From NCBI GenBank assembly GCA_031271755.1, contig JAISVB010000069.1, positions 1 to 64,000 of the forward strand: DNA of 64,000 nucleotides, given 5' to 3'. Positions 17,280-26,607 of this stretch are shown piece by piece. This DNA comes from Culturomica sp. (GTDB lineage Bacteria; Bacteroidota; Bacteroidia; Bacteroidales; Marinifilaceae). Below the pieces are notes generated by a model that saw only the letters and a program-made list of their open reading frames with translations, was not told the origin of the DNA and did no database searches. How positions within the stretch are numbered: position 1 is the stretch's first letter; the number at the start of each line of letters is the position of its first letter. A program made the position numbers and the translations under genes.

Positions 17280-18647
17280 TTATGCGTTTGTTAGTTTGTG
17301 ACGGATCTCGCCGGGGAGTACGTTCTCCTGTTCGCCGGTCCGCATGTTTTTCAGGGAGAACAGGCCGTTCTGCATCTCGTTTTCTCCGGCGATCGCCACA
17401 AAAGGAATCTTCTTTTTGTCGGCATACCCCAACTGCTTTTTCATTTTGTCGGCTTCGGGGTAGATCTCCGCGTTGATGCCGCTCTCCCGCAATTTTTGCA
17501 GCACCGGCAGGCAGTAGCGTTCCTCCCGCTCCCCGAAGTTGACAAAAAGGATCTGGGTGGTGGCGTCCGTATCCGGAGGAAAAAGTTCCAATTGGCTCAT
17601 GACGTCGAAAATGCGGTCGGCTCCGAAGGAGATCCCGACGCCCGACACGTTTTTCAGTCCGAATATGCCGGTGAGGTCGTCGTACCGTCCGCCTCCCGTA
17701 ATGCTTCCCATCTCCGCATCCAAGGCTTTGACTTCAAAAATGGCGCCGGTGTAGTAACTCAGCCCCCGGGCCAAGGTCAGGTCTAATTTCACCTCGATCT
17801 CGATGGGAAGATCCTGCAAATAGCCGAATACGGTGCGCAGCTCCTGCACTCCTTTCAGGCCGGTTTCGCTGCCGGCAAGGACGGCTTCCAGTTGCCGGAG
17901 CTTTTGGGTATTGTCGCCGGAGAGGTCGAGGATCGGTTGCAGTTTTTCGATGGCGCTCTCCTGCAATCCCCGCTCCTGCAACTCCCGGTTCACGGCTTCC
18001 CGGCCTATTTTATCCGTTTTGTCGATGGCCACGGTAATATCCGTCAGCTTTTCCGGTTCTCCGATCGTTTCGGCGATGCCGGCCAGGATTTTGCGGTTGT
18101 TGATCAGCAGGCGCACCCGGATCTTCAACCGGCGGTACACCTCGTTCACGATCTGGATCAGTTCCACCTCGTTCAACAATGCATTGCTGCCGACCACGTC
18201 CACGTCGCACTGATAAAATTCCCGGTACCGCCCTTTCTGCGGCCGGTCTGCCCGCCATACGGGCTGGATCTGGTAACGCTTGAACGGGAAGGTGATCTCG
18301 GACTGGTGTTGCACCACAAAGCGGGCGAACGGGACCGTCAGGTCGTACCGAAGCCCTTTCTCTGCAATTTTTCCGGTCACTTTGGAAAGGTTCCGCTCCT
18401 GCAGTTCCGTTTGGTCTACCCCGGAAAGGTAATCGCCGGAGTTCAGTATCTTAAACAGCAGTTTGTCGCCCTCTTCTCCGTATTTTCCCATCAGGGTGGA
18501 GAGGTTTTCCATAGCCGGCGTCTCCAGCGGCATGTAGCCGTACAGGCGGAAAACGCTTTTGATGGTGTCGAAAATATAGTTCCGCTTGACCATAACAGCG
18601 GGGGAAAAATCCCGGGTCCCTTTCGGGATCGAAGGTGTCTGTGCCAT
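17280..18647 (-). CDS. hisS: Histidyl-tRNA synthetase
   Basis: The 455-residue class II synthetase starts [12 protein letters not shown], with motif 1 near [13 protein letters not shown], motif 2 around [14 protein letters not shown] and [20 protein letters not shown] (about 100-150), and the histidine-specific [12 protein letters not shown] and GGGRYDDL (about 300-325). A C-terminal anticodon-binding domain follows. It charges tRNA-His. The minus-strand -7 box at 18683-18690 is divergent from the promoter of the NlpC/P60 gene. hutH follows 11 bp downstream, putting histidine charging and histidine breakdown on one likely transcript. Confidence 0.95.
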   Translation of the reverse strand: MAQTPSIPKGTRDFSPAVMVKRNYIFDTIKSVFRLYGYMPLETPAMENLSTLMGKYGEEGDKLLFKILNSGDYLSGVDQTELQERNLSKVTGKIAEKGLRYDLTVPFARFVVQHQSEITFPFKRYQIQPVWRADRPQKGRYREFYQCDVDVVGSNALLNEVELIQIVNEVYRRLKIRVRLLINNRKILAGIAETIGEPEKLTDITVAIDKTDKIGREAVNRELQERGLQESAIEKLQPILDLSGDNTQKLRQLEAVLAGSETGLKGVQELRTVFGYLQDLPIEIEVKLDLTLARGLSYYTGAIFEVKALDAEMGSITGGGRYDDLTGIFGLKNVSGVGISFGADRIFDVMSQLELFPPDTDATTQILFVNFGEREERYCLPVLQKLRESGINAEIYPEADKMKKQLGYADKKKIPFVAIAGENEMQNGLFSLKNMRTGEQENVLPGEIRHKLTNA

Positions 18648-18682
18648 ATTCTTTCTTTATTTAGACGGTACCAAATCGTCCG

Positions 18683-18709
18683 CAAAGATAAAATAATTTA
18701 ATACATTTG
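18683..18709. promoter_or_regulatory. Divergent promoters for hisS and the NlpC/P60 gene
   Basis: The complement of 18683-18690 reads TATCTTTG (for hisS). TACATTTG at 18702-18709 is on the plus strand (for the gene at 18741). Both match the Bacteroidota -7 motif. Confidence 0.6.
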
Positions 18710-18740
18710 CTGGTTGTAATAATTACAAGATCGCAAGGAT

Positions 18741-19532
18741 ATGGCTTTTGGCATAGCGGATTTGAGTATTGTGCCGATGCGGCGGGAACAGTCGGAACGG
18801 AGCGAGATGGTTTCTCAGGCGCTCTTCGGGGAGCTTTTCGAGATCACGGAGGAGGCGGAAAAGTGGGTACGTATCCGCTTGGCGCACGACGGATACGAAG
18901 GGTGGATCGATAAAAAGATGTACCTGGAGGTGACGGACGACTACGCGGAACGGTACCGCTCGGAGGAGCCGTTGCTGACGACGGATGTATTCAACATTGT
19001 GACCAAAGAGGGGGAATACGGGAACCGCCTGCTGGTAGCCGGCAGCGTACTCCCGTTTTTGGACGCGGTTAACGGCAAAATGGAACTGGGGGAAGAGACC
19101 TATACCCTGGTCACCAGGTTGAAAGATGTCGGGGTGGATACCTTGCGCTCCCTGCTGATCGAATATGCGTTGCTCTATTACAACACCCCCTATCTGTGGG
19201 GAGGGCGTTCCCCGTACGGGATCGACTGTTCGGGCCTGGTGCAGATGGTCTACCGGATGGCCGGGATTCCCCTGCCCCGCGATGCTTCGCAACAGGCAAC
19301 GTGCGGGCAGAACTTCTCTTTTGTGGAGGAAGCCCGGCCCGGCGACCTGGCGTTTTTCGGGGACGATGCCGGAGGGATCACCCACGTGGGCATTTGGTGG
19401 GAGCGGAACCGGATCATTCACGCCTCCGGGAAAGTACGAATCGACAAGCTCGACCACCAGGGAATATACAACGAAAACCTGAAACGCTACACCCACAACC
19501 TGAAGGTGATGAAGCGCGTGATCAGCGATTAG
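18741..19532 (+). CDS. NlpC/P60 (C40) peptidase with SH3-like domain
   Basis: The 263-residue protein has a bacterial SH3-like N-terminal part (AFGIADLSIVPMRREQSE; WVRIRLAHDGYEGWIDKK). The C-terminal NlpC/P60 domain has catalytic Cys in YGIDCSGLVQMVYR (about 170), His in GITHVGIWW (about 214) and a third polar residue near RIIHASGKV. This family cleaves gamma-D-Glu-diamino acid bonds in peptidoglycan peptides. No signal peptide is visible, so it may act on imported muropeptides in the cytoplasm, as in YkfC-type enzymes. Its last 4 bp overlap the convergent fimbrial gene. Confidence 0.85.
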   Translation: MAFGIADLSIVPMRREQSERSEMVSQALFGELFEITEEAEKWVRIRLAHDGYEGWIDKKMYLEVTDDYAERYRSEEPLLTTDVFNIVTKEGEYGNRLLVAGSVLPFLDAVNGKMELGEETYTLVTRLKDVGVDTLRSLLIEYALLYYNTPYLWGGRSPYGIDCSGLVQMVYRMAGIPLPRDASQQATCGQNFSFVEEARPGDLAFFGDDAGGITHVGIWWERNRIIHASGKVRIDKLDHQGIYNENLKRYTHNLKVMKRVISD

Positions 19533-20917
19533 AAAAGCCGCCGGATCGGGATGCGGATATTCAACAGGTTGCCCGTCGCCTGCAGGTTCAGGTAATCCTC
19601 GGTTAACTCGGCCGTTTTGGCAGTGGCTGTCAGTTGCCATTTCTGTTGGCCGGATTGAGTGCTGAGGGGTGTGAGGGTGAAAAGCATTTTGTCCGTTTCC
19701 AGCGTCTGTGCCGGATTGCCGGTGTCCAAGGGAGCGGCAGTGGGATCGTACTCCGAGGTGATGGTAAAGGGCAGTTCGCTCGTGGTGATGAATAGCGTAT
19801 CCATAGCCCCGACGACGGCGTCGAGCATCATACTGTTGGCGCTCAGTACGACGTACCGGTCTTTGCCGAAACTGTAGCCGGAATCTTCACCGCCGTTCCA
19901 CGGCAAGACAATGGCTTCCAGTTTGAGGGCAGGGTTATCGGCCGCCTCTTGCGCGGTAGCCCAGCCTTTGGAGGCGACCTTTACAATTGTAAACCGGTAC
20001 CAGAAATTGCGCAGCACCTGGCCCATGGGGTGGGTACCGTCCTCCGTTTCGAAATCCATGCGGTAATAGCTCTCTGTTTCGGAACCATTGAATTTACCGC
20101 CCACCACAATACAGGCAGCCTCCTCCGGAACGTCGTTTGCAGCACTTTCGGTCATGAAGTTGGTATAGCTGTCTGTTACCACCGGAGTCCCGATCATGGT
20201 CGAAGCGATCGCCCCGGCCGGAACCGATGCAACGGTGGCTGTCGGGATACCGTTCTTACCGTTCTCGTTGGCGACCGATGCGGCATCGGGAATAAATTGC
20301 CAGAGGTCATTGGCGCGAAAGATCTGTACATATTCCAGATCAAATGTCGGGGTGCCTGCTCTCAGTTTTGTTTCGACCGTTATTTTGGCGATCGAGCGAA
20401 TCATGGGGATCCGGATGGTGCCGGTCGCCTTCGAAAGCGAAGCCAATTCGGCAAGACCGGACATAGGAACACCCGTCGCCTCTGCAAAGGAGCCGGTTAA
20501 CATGTTACGCACCGCGGTTTCGGTGGTACCCGGGGTGACGGAGTTGAACAACCCGTCCGGGTAGTTGACCACGGCGAGCAACCTCACAGAATCATTGCTC
20601 GCGATGAGCGTTGCCTTGAAGTCGGCTTCGACATCTTCCTCTTGGGAGAGGTTTTGCGCCTCGGCCGTATATTGGTAGAGGAATTCGCCCTCACCGCCGT
20701 TTTGCCCGAAGGCCAGCAGGGCGACCCGCATGACTGCCGATTCAATGCCGGCAGCCCGGCTACCGACCTGCGTCAGCCTCGGCATGTATATGCGGAAGTG
20801 TACACTCACTTCGTCCGGTGCCGGCACAGGGGATTCCCTGTCCTTTGCGCACGATACGATCCCTAAGCACAGTGCCGCCAGGATCGAACTGTTCAGTAAA
20901 AACAGATGTCGTTTCAT
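19529..20917 (-). CDS. Type V pilus minor subunit, short paralogue
   Basis: The 462-residue lipoprotein (MKRHLFLLNSSILAALCLGIVSC) resembles fimbrillin-type subunits: EVSVHFRIYMPRL, GEFLYQYTAEAQN, RIPMIRSIAKITVE, VLRNFWYRFTIVK, and a C-terminal RIPIRR strand. It is a clear paralogue of residues 1-464 of the upstream gene, matching it segment by segment and ending exactly where that protein continues into an extra domain. Fimbrial subunits of this class are exported as lipoproteins and polymerised or placed at the tip by strand exchange. The start is at 20917, 14 bp after the upstream gene; the longer frame to 21013 runs into that gene. Confidence 0.72.
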   Translation of the reverse strand: MKRHLFLLNSSILAALCLGIVSCAKDRESPVPAPDEVSVHFRIYMPRLTQVGSRAAGIESAVMRVALLAFGQNGGEGEFLYQYTAEAQNLSQEEDVEADFKATLIASNDSVRLLAVVNYPDGLFNSVTPGTTETAVRNMLTGSFAEATGVPMSGLAELASLSKATGTIRIPMIRSIAKITVETKLRAGTPTFDLEYVQIFRANDLWQFIPDAASVANENGKNGIPTATVASVPAGAIASTMIGTPVVTDSYTNFMTESAANDVPEEAACIVVGGKFNGSETESYYRMDFETEDGTHPMGQVLRNFWYRFTIVKVASKGWATAQEAADNPALKLEAIVLPWNGGEDSGYSFGKDRYVVLSANSMMLDAVVGAMDTLFITTSELPFTITSEYDPTAAPLDTGNPAQTLETDKMLFTLTPLSTQSGQQKWQLTATAKTAELTEDYLNLQATGNLLNIRIPIRRLF

Positions 20918-20931
20918 ACGGTGTATTTTTC

Positions 20932-23166
20932 TCATTCCTGATCTGTCATTCCCGGCACATGGTAATTTTGCGTGAGCACCGTGTTTACGATCCATGCCCA
21001 GGTGTTGGACCACAATGCGTTGAGGTAGTTGTCGGGATCGTATGCAAGGGTATTTTGCATGTAGGTGGGGTGATACATCAGCACTTCGCCGTCGTAGATG
21101 ATGCGGCGTGTCGGATCTATACCCAGCAACATGATGTTATTGTCGGGGCCTCCGCTGCCTGTGGGGACGATCAGCGGGATGATGTTTCCGGCGGTAGCGG
21201 CGCCCGAAAGATTCATAAATAGCGTGACACCGTCGTATGGTCTGGGATTTTGGATCGCGCATGCATGGACGTCCCCGAAAGGGCCGTTCAGGAAAGGAGC
21301 GTTGGAAACCGATGCCCCGGCCGGCCCTGTGCCGGTATATCCGGGAACAGATGTGCCGATCGTCAAGTCGTCAAACCACATCATTCCGGCATCGGCCATC
21401 GAGCGCAATGTCGGCAGGGTCGCATTGTCGTCGGCCGTCACGAAAAGCACGTGTCCCGGCTCCGCCGCCCAATCCAAAAGAACCTGGCTGTCTATGCTGT
21501 TCGGATTAAAGAGGTAGGTGGTGACCACTACGTCCACATTTTTTAATGCCGTTCTCAACGCTTCACCGTGGGGAGTGATCAGAGGGGGAACGGTAAATTC
21601 AAATCCGCCGCAACGAACCGTTCCTGTCGGGCCGAAATAGTTTGTGTTTCTCAATATGCCCGGTATGCCCAGGGTACTGTAATAGTCCATTGATCCTATG
21701 GCGAGGGCGCCACCGGTCGAGTAGACCCGGATTATTCGCTTGGCAGGGTCGTTCGGATTTATTGCCGGCGGATTGCGCCGGATCGGGATACGAATGTTCA
21801 GCAGGCCGTTCGCGGCGTACAGGTTCAGGTAATCCGGGATCGATTCGTTCGTTGAGGCGTAGGCCGTTAATTTCCATTTCTGCTGGCCGGTCTTAACGCT
21901 GAGGGGGGTAAGAGTGAACAACATGTTGTCCGTTTGCAGTATCTGTTCCGGGTTGCCGGTATTCAGCGATCCGGCGCCGGGTTGGCCGATCGAGGTGATG
22001 GTAAAGGGCACCTCGCTTGTGGTAATGATCAGCGTATCGGTGTGGCCGGTTACGGCATCTACCGACAGACTGTCGGCGCTCAGAAGGATGTATTCGTTTT
22101 GTCCGAAATAGTAGTCGGTATTGCCGCCGCCGTTCCAGGGGGTGACGGAGGTTTGCAGTCCGGAGGCGGGATTGGCGGCTGCCTCTTCCGGAGTAGCCCG
22201 GCCGCGGGAAGTGGCCTCTACGATCGTGAACCGGTACCAAAAATTGCGCAATACCTGTCCTAATAGCGTAGTGTCGTCGATTTCTGTGCCGAAATCGATG
22301 CGATAATAAGTCGGGTCGGTATCACCTCCGAAGATGCCGCTCACCACCATACAGGTGGCTGCGCTCTGCTCCCCGGGATTCGGCATGCTTTCCGCCAGAT
22401 AGCCTGCGTAATATTGGGAAGCATCCACCGGGACCGGACTTGCGGCCAAAACGGCTGTCCCTGTCGGGATCGACGGGGCGGTGGCCAACGGAGCGACAGC
22501 CTCGCTGTCGACCGATGCGGCATCGGGGAAAAATTGCCACCGGTTATTGGCGCGACAGATCGTTACGCCGGTTAACGTAAATCCCGGAGTGCCGGGTCTC
22601 AGGTTTACGGTTATCGTCGCTTTAGCGATCGAGCGCATCATCGGGATCCGGATCACACCCGTTTCGCCGGAGAGTGAAGGCAGATCTTTGACGCCGGTCA
22701 TCGGAATTCCCTGCGAAAAATCAAAATTACTGCCGGTCAGCGCGTCGCGTACCTCCGATTCGGGAGCCGACATGGCGATCGTGTCGAGTAATCCGTCCGG
22801 ATAGTTGGCCACGACCAGCAACCTGACCGGGTTTTGGCTGATGCGGAGCAGCGCATTGAAATCGACATTGGCATTGTTCTCCTGATCGAGATTTTTGCCT
22901 GTGACTGTATATTGGTAGAGAAATTCGCCTGGGATATCGCCTTGTTGGAAAACCAGCAGGGCGACCCGACGGACCGTATATTCGGGATCTTCGGCCGCCC
23001 TGGTATCGGCCTTTCCGGGATTCGGTGTACGCATGCGGAAGTGAATACGCACCTCGTTTGCCGCCGGCACCGGTTCCTCCGGCTCCGGAAGTCTCTCCTG
23101 CATACACGACACAGTCGCCAGGCTTGCCGTTGCGAGCATCATCAGCAAGGTTACATATCGTTTCAT
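20932..23166 (-). CDS. Type V pilus minor (tip-like) subunit with extra C-terminal domain
   Basis: The 744-residue lipoprotein (MKRYVTLLMMLATASLATVSC) has residues 22-464 closely related to the following gene (RIHFRMRTPNPG, GEFLYQYTVTGKN, RIPMMRSIAKATIT, GQVLRNFWYRFTIVE, LLNIRIPIRR). Residues 465-744 are unique: RIIRVYSTGGALAIGSMDYYS, LKNVDVVVTTYLFNPNS, WAAEPGHVLFVTADD, IMLLGIDPTRRIIYDGE. The pattern of alternating strands, an acidic loop and a Trp-Gly segment resembles a class I glutamine-amidotransferase-like (ThuA-type) Rossmann fold, but I see no catalytic Cys-His-Glu triad. The gene order after the anchor suggests a tip or accessory subunit, as with Mfa3-Mfa5/FimC-E. Confidence 0.65.
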   Translation of the reverse strand: MKRYVTLLMMLATASLATVSCMQERLPEPEEPVPAANEVRIHFRMRTPNPGKADTRAAEDPEYTVRRVALLVFQQGDIPGEFLYQYTVTGKNLDQENNANVDFNALLRISQNPVRLLVVANYPDGLLDTIAMSAPESEVRDALTGSNFDFSQGIPMTGVKDLPSLSGETGVIRIPMMRSIAKATITVNLRPGTPGFTLTGVTICRANNRWQFFPDAASVDSEAVAPLATAPSIPTGTAVLAASPVPVDASQYYAGYLAESMPNPGEQSAATCMVVSGIFGGDTDPTYYRIDFGTEIDDTTLLGQVLRNFWYRFTIVEATSRGRATPEEAAANPASGLQTSVTPWNGGGNTDYYFGQNEYILLSADSLSVDAVTGHTDTLIITTSEVPFTITSIGQPGAGSLNTGNPEQILQTDNMLFTLTPLSVKTGQQKWKLTAYASTNESIPDYLNLYAANGLLNIRIPIRRNPPAINPNDPAKRIIRVYSTGGALAIGSMDYYSTLGIPGILRNTNYFGPTGTVRCGGFEFTVPPLITPHGEALRTALKNVDVVVTTYLFNPNSIDSQVLLDWAAEPGHVLFVTADDNATLPTLRSMADAGMMWFDDLTIGTSVPGYTGTGPAGASVSNAPFLNGPFGDVHACAIQNPRPYDGVTLFMNLSGAATAGNIIPLIVPTGSGGPDNNIMLLGIDPTRRIIYDGEVLMYHPTYMQNTLAYDPDNYLNALWSNTWAWIVNTVLTQNYHVPGMTDQE

Positions 23167-23196
23167 ACGTTGCCTTTTACTTCATTCATTTGCCCT

Positions 23197-24150
23197 TCAA
23201 TACTCTTTTCCCAACTCCTCCTCCTTCCAATCCGTGATCACCACGGCGCCGTTGATGATGCCATCGATAAAGTTCAGGATCAACTCTATCTCGTGATCAC
23301 CGGGGTTGGCATTGCTCTCTGCAATGGCGTTGATCAGTGCGACCCGGTAATTCTCGTCCCCTGCCGCGTTTTTAACGACAATATCAATGCCTTCCATATC
23401 TCCCAGGGGGGAGGTATCGAATGCCGCCAATGCATAGAATACGCTCTCCTTTTCGGTGACGACCGTTTGCACAGCGGACGTCACCGTCGGCATCGGATCG
23501 GTCAGCGGATCCATTCCGTAAAACTCCGCAGCGGAAGCGAGATTAGTCAGTTCGACGGTCGGCAGTGCGGCGGAGTCGAGTGGCAGCCCTTTTATGTAAA
23601 TATTCACCGAATTGTGGGTTTCGGTAAAAGAAACCACATCGGTAAAATCGCCCTCTTCGGGGACTGTAAACGAATAATATTCCAGCGGCTGCGGAACCTC
23701 ACCGGCGCGTGTTGCCGCGATGGCGGGAGCGTACCATACGGGGTCGCCGTTGCCAAGTACCTCGTTCTCTCCGGTAACATTCTTATAAGTAATTATGGGT
23801 ACTCCGTTGACAACCTTAATTTCGGTATTGTCGCCCACGTTGGCCCAGAAGACCATGCGATAATCACCCGGGGCGAGTGCCAACTCCACACCCGCGTACT
23901 GAAACAGGGTGGTCTGGTCGAGCATAATTGCCGGAGGAATGTATCTTCCCGCCGAATCGAAAACAACCGCGATCACCGACGACACATTGTTTGTAAATAC
24001 CCCTCCATCGAAGAGCCGGAAATCGATCTTCACGTTGTTCTCCGACCTGACAGGCGGGCAATCACTCAGATCCTCCCTGATACACCCCGCCATGATCGAC
24101 ATCAGTGTGGCAAGGCTTGTCAGGCTCCATGTCGAATTCCTTATTTTCAC
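23197..24150 (-). CDS. Mfa2/FimB-type fimbrial anchor lipoprotein
   Basis: The 317-residue protein has a lipoprotein signal ending LMSIMAGC, directly followed by IREDLSDCPP. This REDLSDCP sequence after the lipid cysteine is typical of FimB/Mfa2 proteins, which anchor the pilus in the outer membrane and limit its length. Further family features are VKIDFRLFDGG, the short strand LALAPGDYRMVFWANVGD, and a C-terminal IELILNFIDGIINGAVVITDW. It lies 15 bp after the major fimbrillin gene and 30 bp before the long minor subunit gene, the usual FimA-FimB order. Confidence 0.82.
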   Translation of the reverse strand: MKIRNSTWSLTSLATLMSIMAGCIREDLSDCPPVRSENNVKIDFRLFDGGVFTNNVSSVIAVVFDSAGRYIPPAIMLDQTTLFQYAGVELALAPGDYRMVFWANVGDNTEIKVVNGVPIITYKNVTGENEVLGNGDPVWYAPAIAATRAGEVPQPLEYYSFTVPEEGDFTDVVSFTETHNSVNIYIKGLPLDSAALPTVELTNLASAAEFYGMDPLTDPMPTVTSAVQTVVTEKESVFYALAAFDTSPLGDMEGIDIVVKNAAGDENYRVALINAIAESNANPGDHEIELILNFIDGIINGAVVITDWKEEELGKEY

Positions 24151-24165
24151 GACCGTCGTTTTGAT

Positions 24166-25284
24166 CTAAAACTCTTTCTCAAGTTTTGTCGCTTGCCAGT
24201 CGGCGATGGTCAGCGTAACATCCAATGTGGCGTTTAAATCGGGCAGGGTCGGATCTTCGACGCCTCCGCCATTGCCGATCGTTGCATCGCCCGTAAGGGT
24301 TATCTTCAGGTCATAACTGTAACCGCGAACAAGGCCGCCGGAGAGCGTACCGGATTTCCAGGTTTCGTACGGTGCGAGATGTACCGGAAAATATACCGGA
24401 TCTCCGTTAACGTTGACTCCTGCAAGGGTAATGATGGTCGGAAATGTTTCGGCCATTGTTGCGTCGTTCTCGTAAACGTAGAAATAGAAATCTGACGTTG
24501 TGGGAGTCACCATGAAGGTATAATCATTCTTCAGGTTCGTTGCATCTACGGTAAACTCGCCGTTGGCAGGGTAATTGGCAAATGGTGTTGCCGGTTCGGC
24601 CATACCCTCCAGGTATTTTTTGTTGGTGTCGTATGCAGCCGGGATCAGGGAGGAAAGACCGTCGCCGGGGAACAATTTGGACTGGCCGCGGGCGTTAAGC
24701 AGCATGATATCCGTAATGATAACGGTTCCCCCGGCTTTGGTATAACCTGTCATTTGATTATCTACCTTTACGGTAATACGGGCGGCCACGAATTGGAGAG
24801 TCAGGTTTGCCGTGACCGACCAGACGCCGCCGCTCTGGGTAAAACTAAGGTCGGCAACAGTGTTGACCGTTGCCCAACGTGTCGCGTACGTGGGAGCGAG
24901 GTCAATCTTTGCCGCTTCCAATTCCGCCCGGGTGTCGTAGTTGGCGGTCTGATCGCCCGCATTGGCGATGATATAGATCCTTTTCGCATGGGTTGTTACC
25001 TCAAAATCCGTCAGCGGGCCGCTCCCTATAACGTGTGTTTTCCAAGTTGCATCCCCATTCTCGTCGATAACAAACACGCTGAAATTCTGTACCGTGTTAT
25101 CATTGATGGGAGCAGCGCCGGCAACCCTTGTTTCTTTCATGGCCGGATTGTTCAGCGTGATATTCAGAACCGCCTTGTGCCCCTCGGCGGGATGTTCCGG
25201 AGCGTTCTCCTTGTTGCAACTTGTGAAGCCCATAACTGCGACGGCTGCCATCGCTGTGACCGAATGTTTAAATAAACTTCTCAT
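24166..25284 (-). CDS. Major fimbrillin, FimA/Mfa1 family (type V pilus)
   Basis: The 372-residue prepilin is a lipoprotein (MRSLFKHSVTAMAAVAVMGFTSC). About 30 residues after the lipid Cys it has KETRVAGAA, with Arg 53 in the position where Arg-specific proteases cut FimA and Mfa1 to free the donor-strand groove. The body has NFSVFVIDENGD, RIYIIANAGDQT and AARITVKVDNQMTGY, and it ends in LDVTLTIADWQATKLEKEF, the C-terminal strand that inserts into the next subunit. It is the first gene of the operon. I found no clear -7 motif in the AT-rich 100 bp upstream, so regulation (including phase variation) is open. Confidence 0.8.
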   Translation of the reverse strand: MRSLFKHSVTAMAAVAVMGFTSCNKENAPEHPAEGHKAVLNITLNNPAMKETRVAGAAPINDNTVQNFSVFVIDENGDATWKTHVIGSGPLTDFEVTTHAKRIYIIANAGDQTANYDTRAELEAAKIDLAPTYATRWATVNTVADLSFTQSGGVWSVTANLTLQFVAARITVKVDNQMTGYTKAGGTVIITDIMLLNARGQSKLFPGDGLSSLIPAAYDTNKKYLEGMAEPATPFANYPANGEFTVDATNLKNDYTFMVTPTTSDFYFYVYENDATMAETFPTIITLAGVNVNGDPVYFPVHLAPYETWKSGTLSGGLVRGYSYDLKITLTGDATIGNGGGVEDPTLPDLNATLDVTLTIADWQATKLEKEF

Positions 25285-25476
25285 TTTGATAAATATTAAT
25301 AATTAAAGTTTTTTAGTTACGAAACAGCGATGGATAGAGGTTTATAATTTATTTATATTTCATTGAAATATAGTAAACCTGCCGCATCGCTTTCTGCATC
25401 CGCAGCTATTTTATAAAAATTAATCAACCGGCAATAAAATTAACACGGCATGGAGGTAAATACTCCGGCTATTTAT

Positions 25477-25484
25477 TACTTTTG
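25477..25484 (+). promoter_or_regulatory. -7 box for the DUF1573 pair
   Basis: TACTTTTG fits TAnnTTTG. It lies downstream of the ATG at 25450 and 37 nt upstream of the ATG at 25522, which supports the latter as the start. Confidence 0.6.
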
Positions 25485-25521
25485 TATTTGTTTTTGCGTC
25501 ACTAATTTAAATAACAGCATA

Positions 25522-26607
25522 ATGAAGCGAATAATTTTTTTGCTCTTTGCGTTTTTGCCGTTTTTGGCTTTTTCGCAGAAAGCGCAGATCCAATTTGAAA
25601 GCAACGTGCACAATTTCGGCACGGTGGAGGAGTCCGGCGGGAACGTGACCCACGACTTTGTTTTCCGGAACACCGGACAGGTTCCCCTGATCATCTCCAA
25701 TGTACGCACCACCTGCGGCTGTACCACCCCGGAATGGAGCCGCCAGCCGATCCCTCCCGGAGCGAGCGGCGTGATCAAAGTCGGCTTTAATCCGCAGAAC
25801 CGTCCCGGCAACTTTACCAAAGGCATTACGGTGAACTCCAACGCGGAAACCCCCGTTAGCAACCTGACCATCAGAGGCACCGTCAATCGCCGGCCGGCCG
25901 ATCCGTATGCTTCTTATACGTTTTCCGCCGGCAATCTGAAATTGGCCGCCAATACCCTGAATTTCGGCAGTGTGAAAAATACCGACAAACCCGTTAAAGA
26001 GATCGCGGTGGTCAATACGGGAGACAAACCGATCGAACTCTCTTTTGAAAATGTTCCGGCCGCTTTTCTGACCGTTACGTCCGAACCGGCGGTTTTAGAA
26101 AAAAACAGACCCGGGCGCATCCGGGTAACTTACGACGTGCCTGCCAGAAAAGAGTGGGGGTTCGTTTCGGATAAATTTACCGTAAAAACCAATGTCGGTA
26201 CGTCGCACGATGTAACCGTAATGGCCAATATCAGCGAAGATTTTTCCGAATATGTCGGCCGTTTCGACGAAGCGCCCAAGGCGGTTTTCTCCGATCGCAA
26301 TGCGGATTTGGGAACGGTTGAAAAGAATGTATTGAAAAAACACGAACTGTACATAGAAAATACGGGGAAGCATGATTTGATCATCCGGAAGATCGGGATT
26401 TCGGACGAAAGCCGGGTGAAAGTATCTCCCGCCAAGACGGTGATCAAACCCGGGAAAAAGATCAAAGTAGAGCTTTCCATACAGTTTGACGACAAACCCG
26501 GACGCAAAGTTTATGTCGTATCCTTTACCCTGAACGACCCCGCTTCTTCACATGTAACTTACCGGATCGGCGGGAATGTCCAATCGAATAACACCACACA
26601 GCCATGA
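25522..26607 (+). CDS. Secreted DUF1573 (Ig-like) protein
   Basis: This 361-residue protein has a signal peptide (MKRIIFLLFAFLPFLAFSQ). Three Ig-like repeats follow. The first contains NFGTVEESGGNVTHDFVFRN with TTCGCTTPEWSRQPIPPG (about 60-85), the DUF1573 signature with its CGC. The later repeats keep LNFGSVKNTDKPVKEI and DLGTVEKNVLKKHELYIEN but lack the Cys pair. This family is common in Bacteroidota envelopes, and its role is not established. The start is placed at 25522 because of the -7 box at 25477. The stop overlaps the ATG of the next gene by 4 bp (ATGA). Confidence 0.83.
   Translation: MKRIIFLLFAFLPFLAFSQKAQIQFESNVHNFGTVEESGGNVTHDFVFRNTGQVPLIISNVRTTCGCTTPEWSRQPIPPGASGVIKVGFNPQNRPGNFTKGITVNSNAETPVSNLTIRGTVNRRPADPYASYTFSAGNLKLAANTLNFGSVKNTDKPVKEIAVVNTGDKPIELSFENVPAAFLTVTSEPAVLEKNRPGRIRVTYDVPARKEWGFVSDKFTVKTNVGTSHDVTVMANISEDFSEYVGRFDEAPKAVFSDRNADLGTVEKNVLKKHELYIENTGKHDLIIRKIGISDESRVKVSPAKTVIKPGKKIKVELSIQFDDKPGRKVYVVSFTLNDPASSHVTYRIGGNVQSNNTTQP

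Noticed and set aside
22834..24237. 467-codon plus-strand open frame across the Mfa2-like gene
   Set aside because: It spans two fimbrial genes in antisense and their gaps; sequence shows no family pattern.
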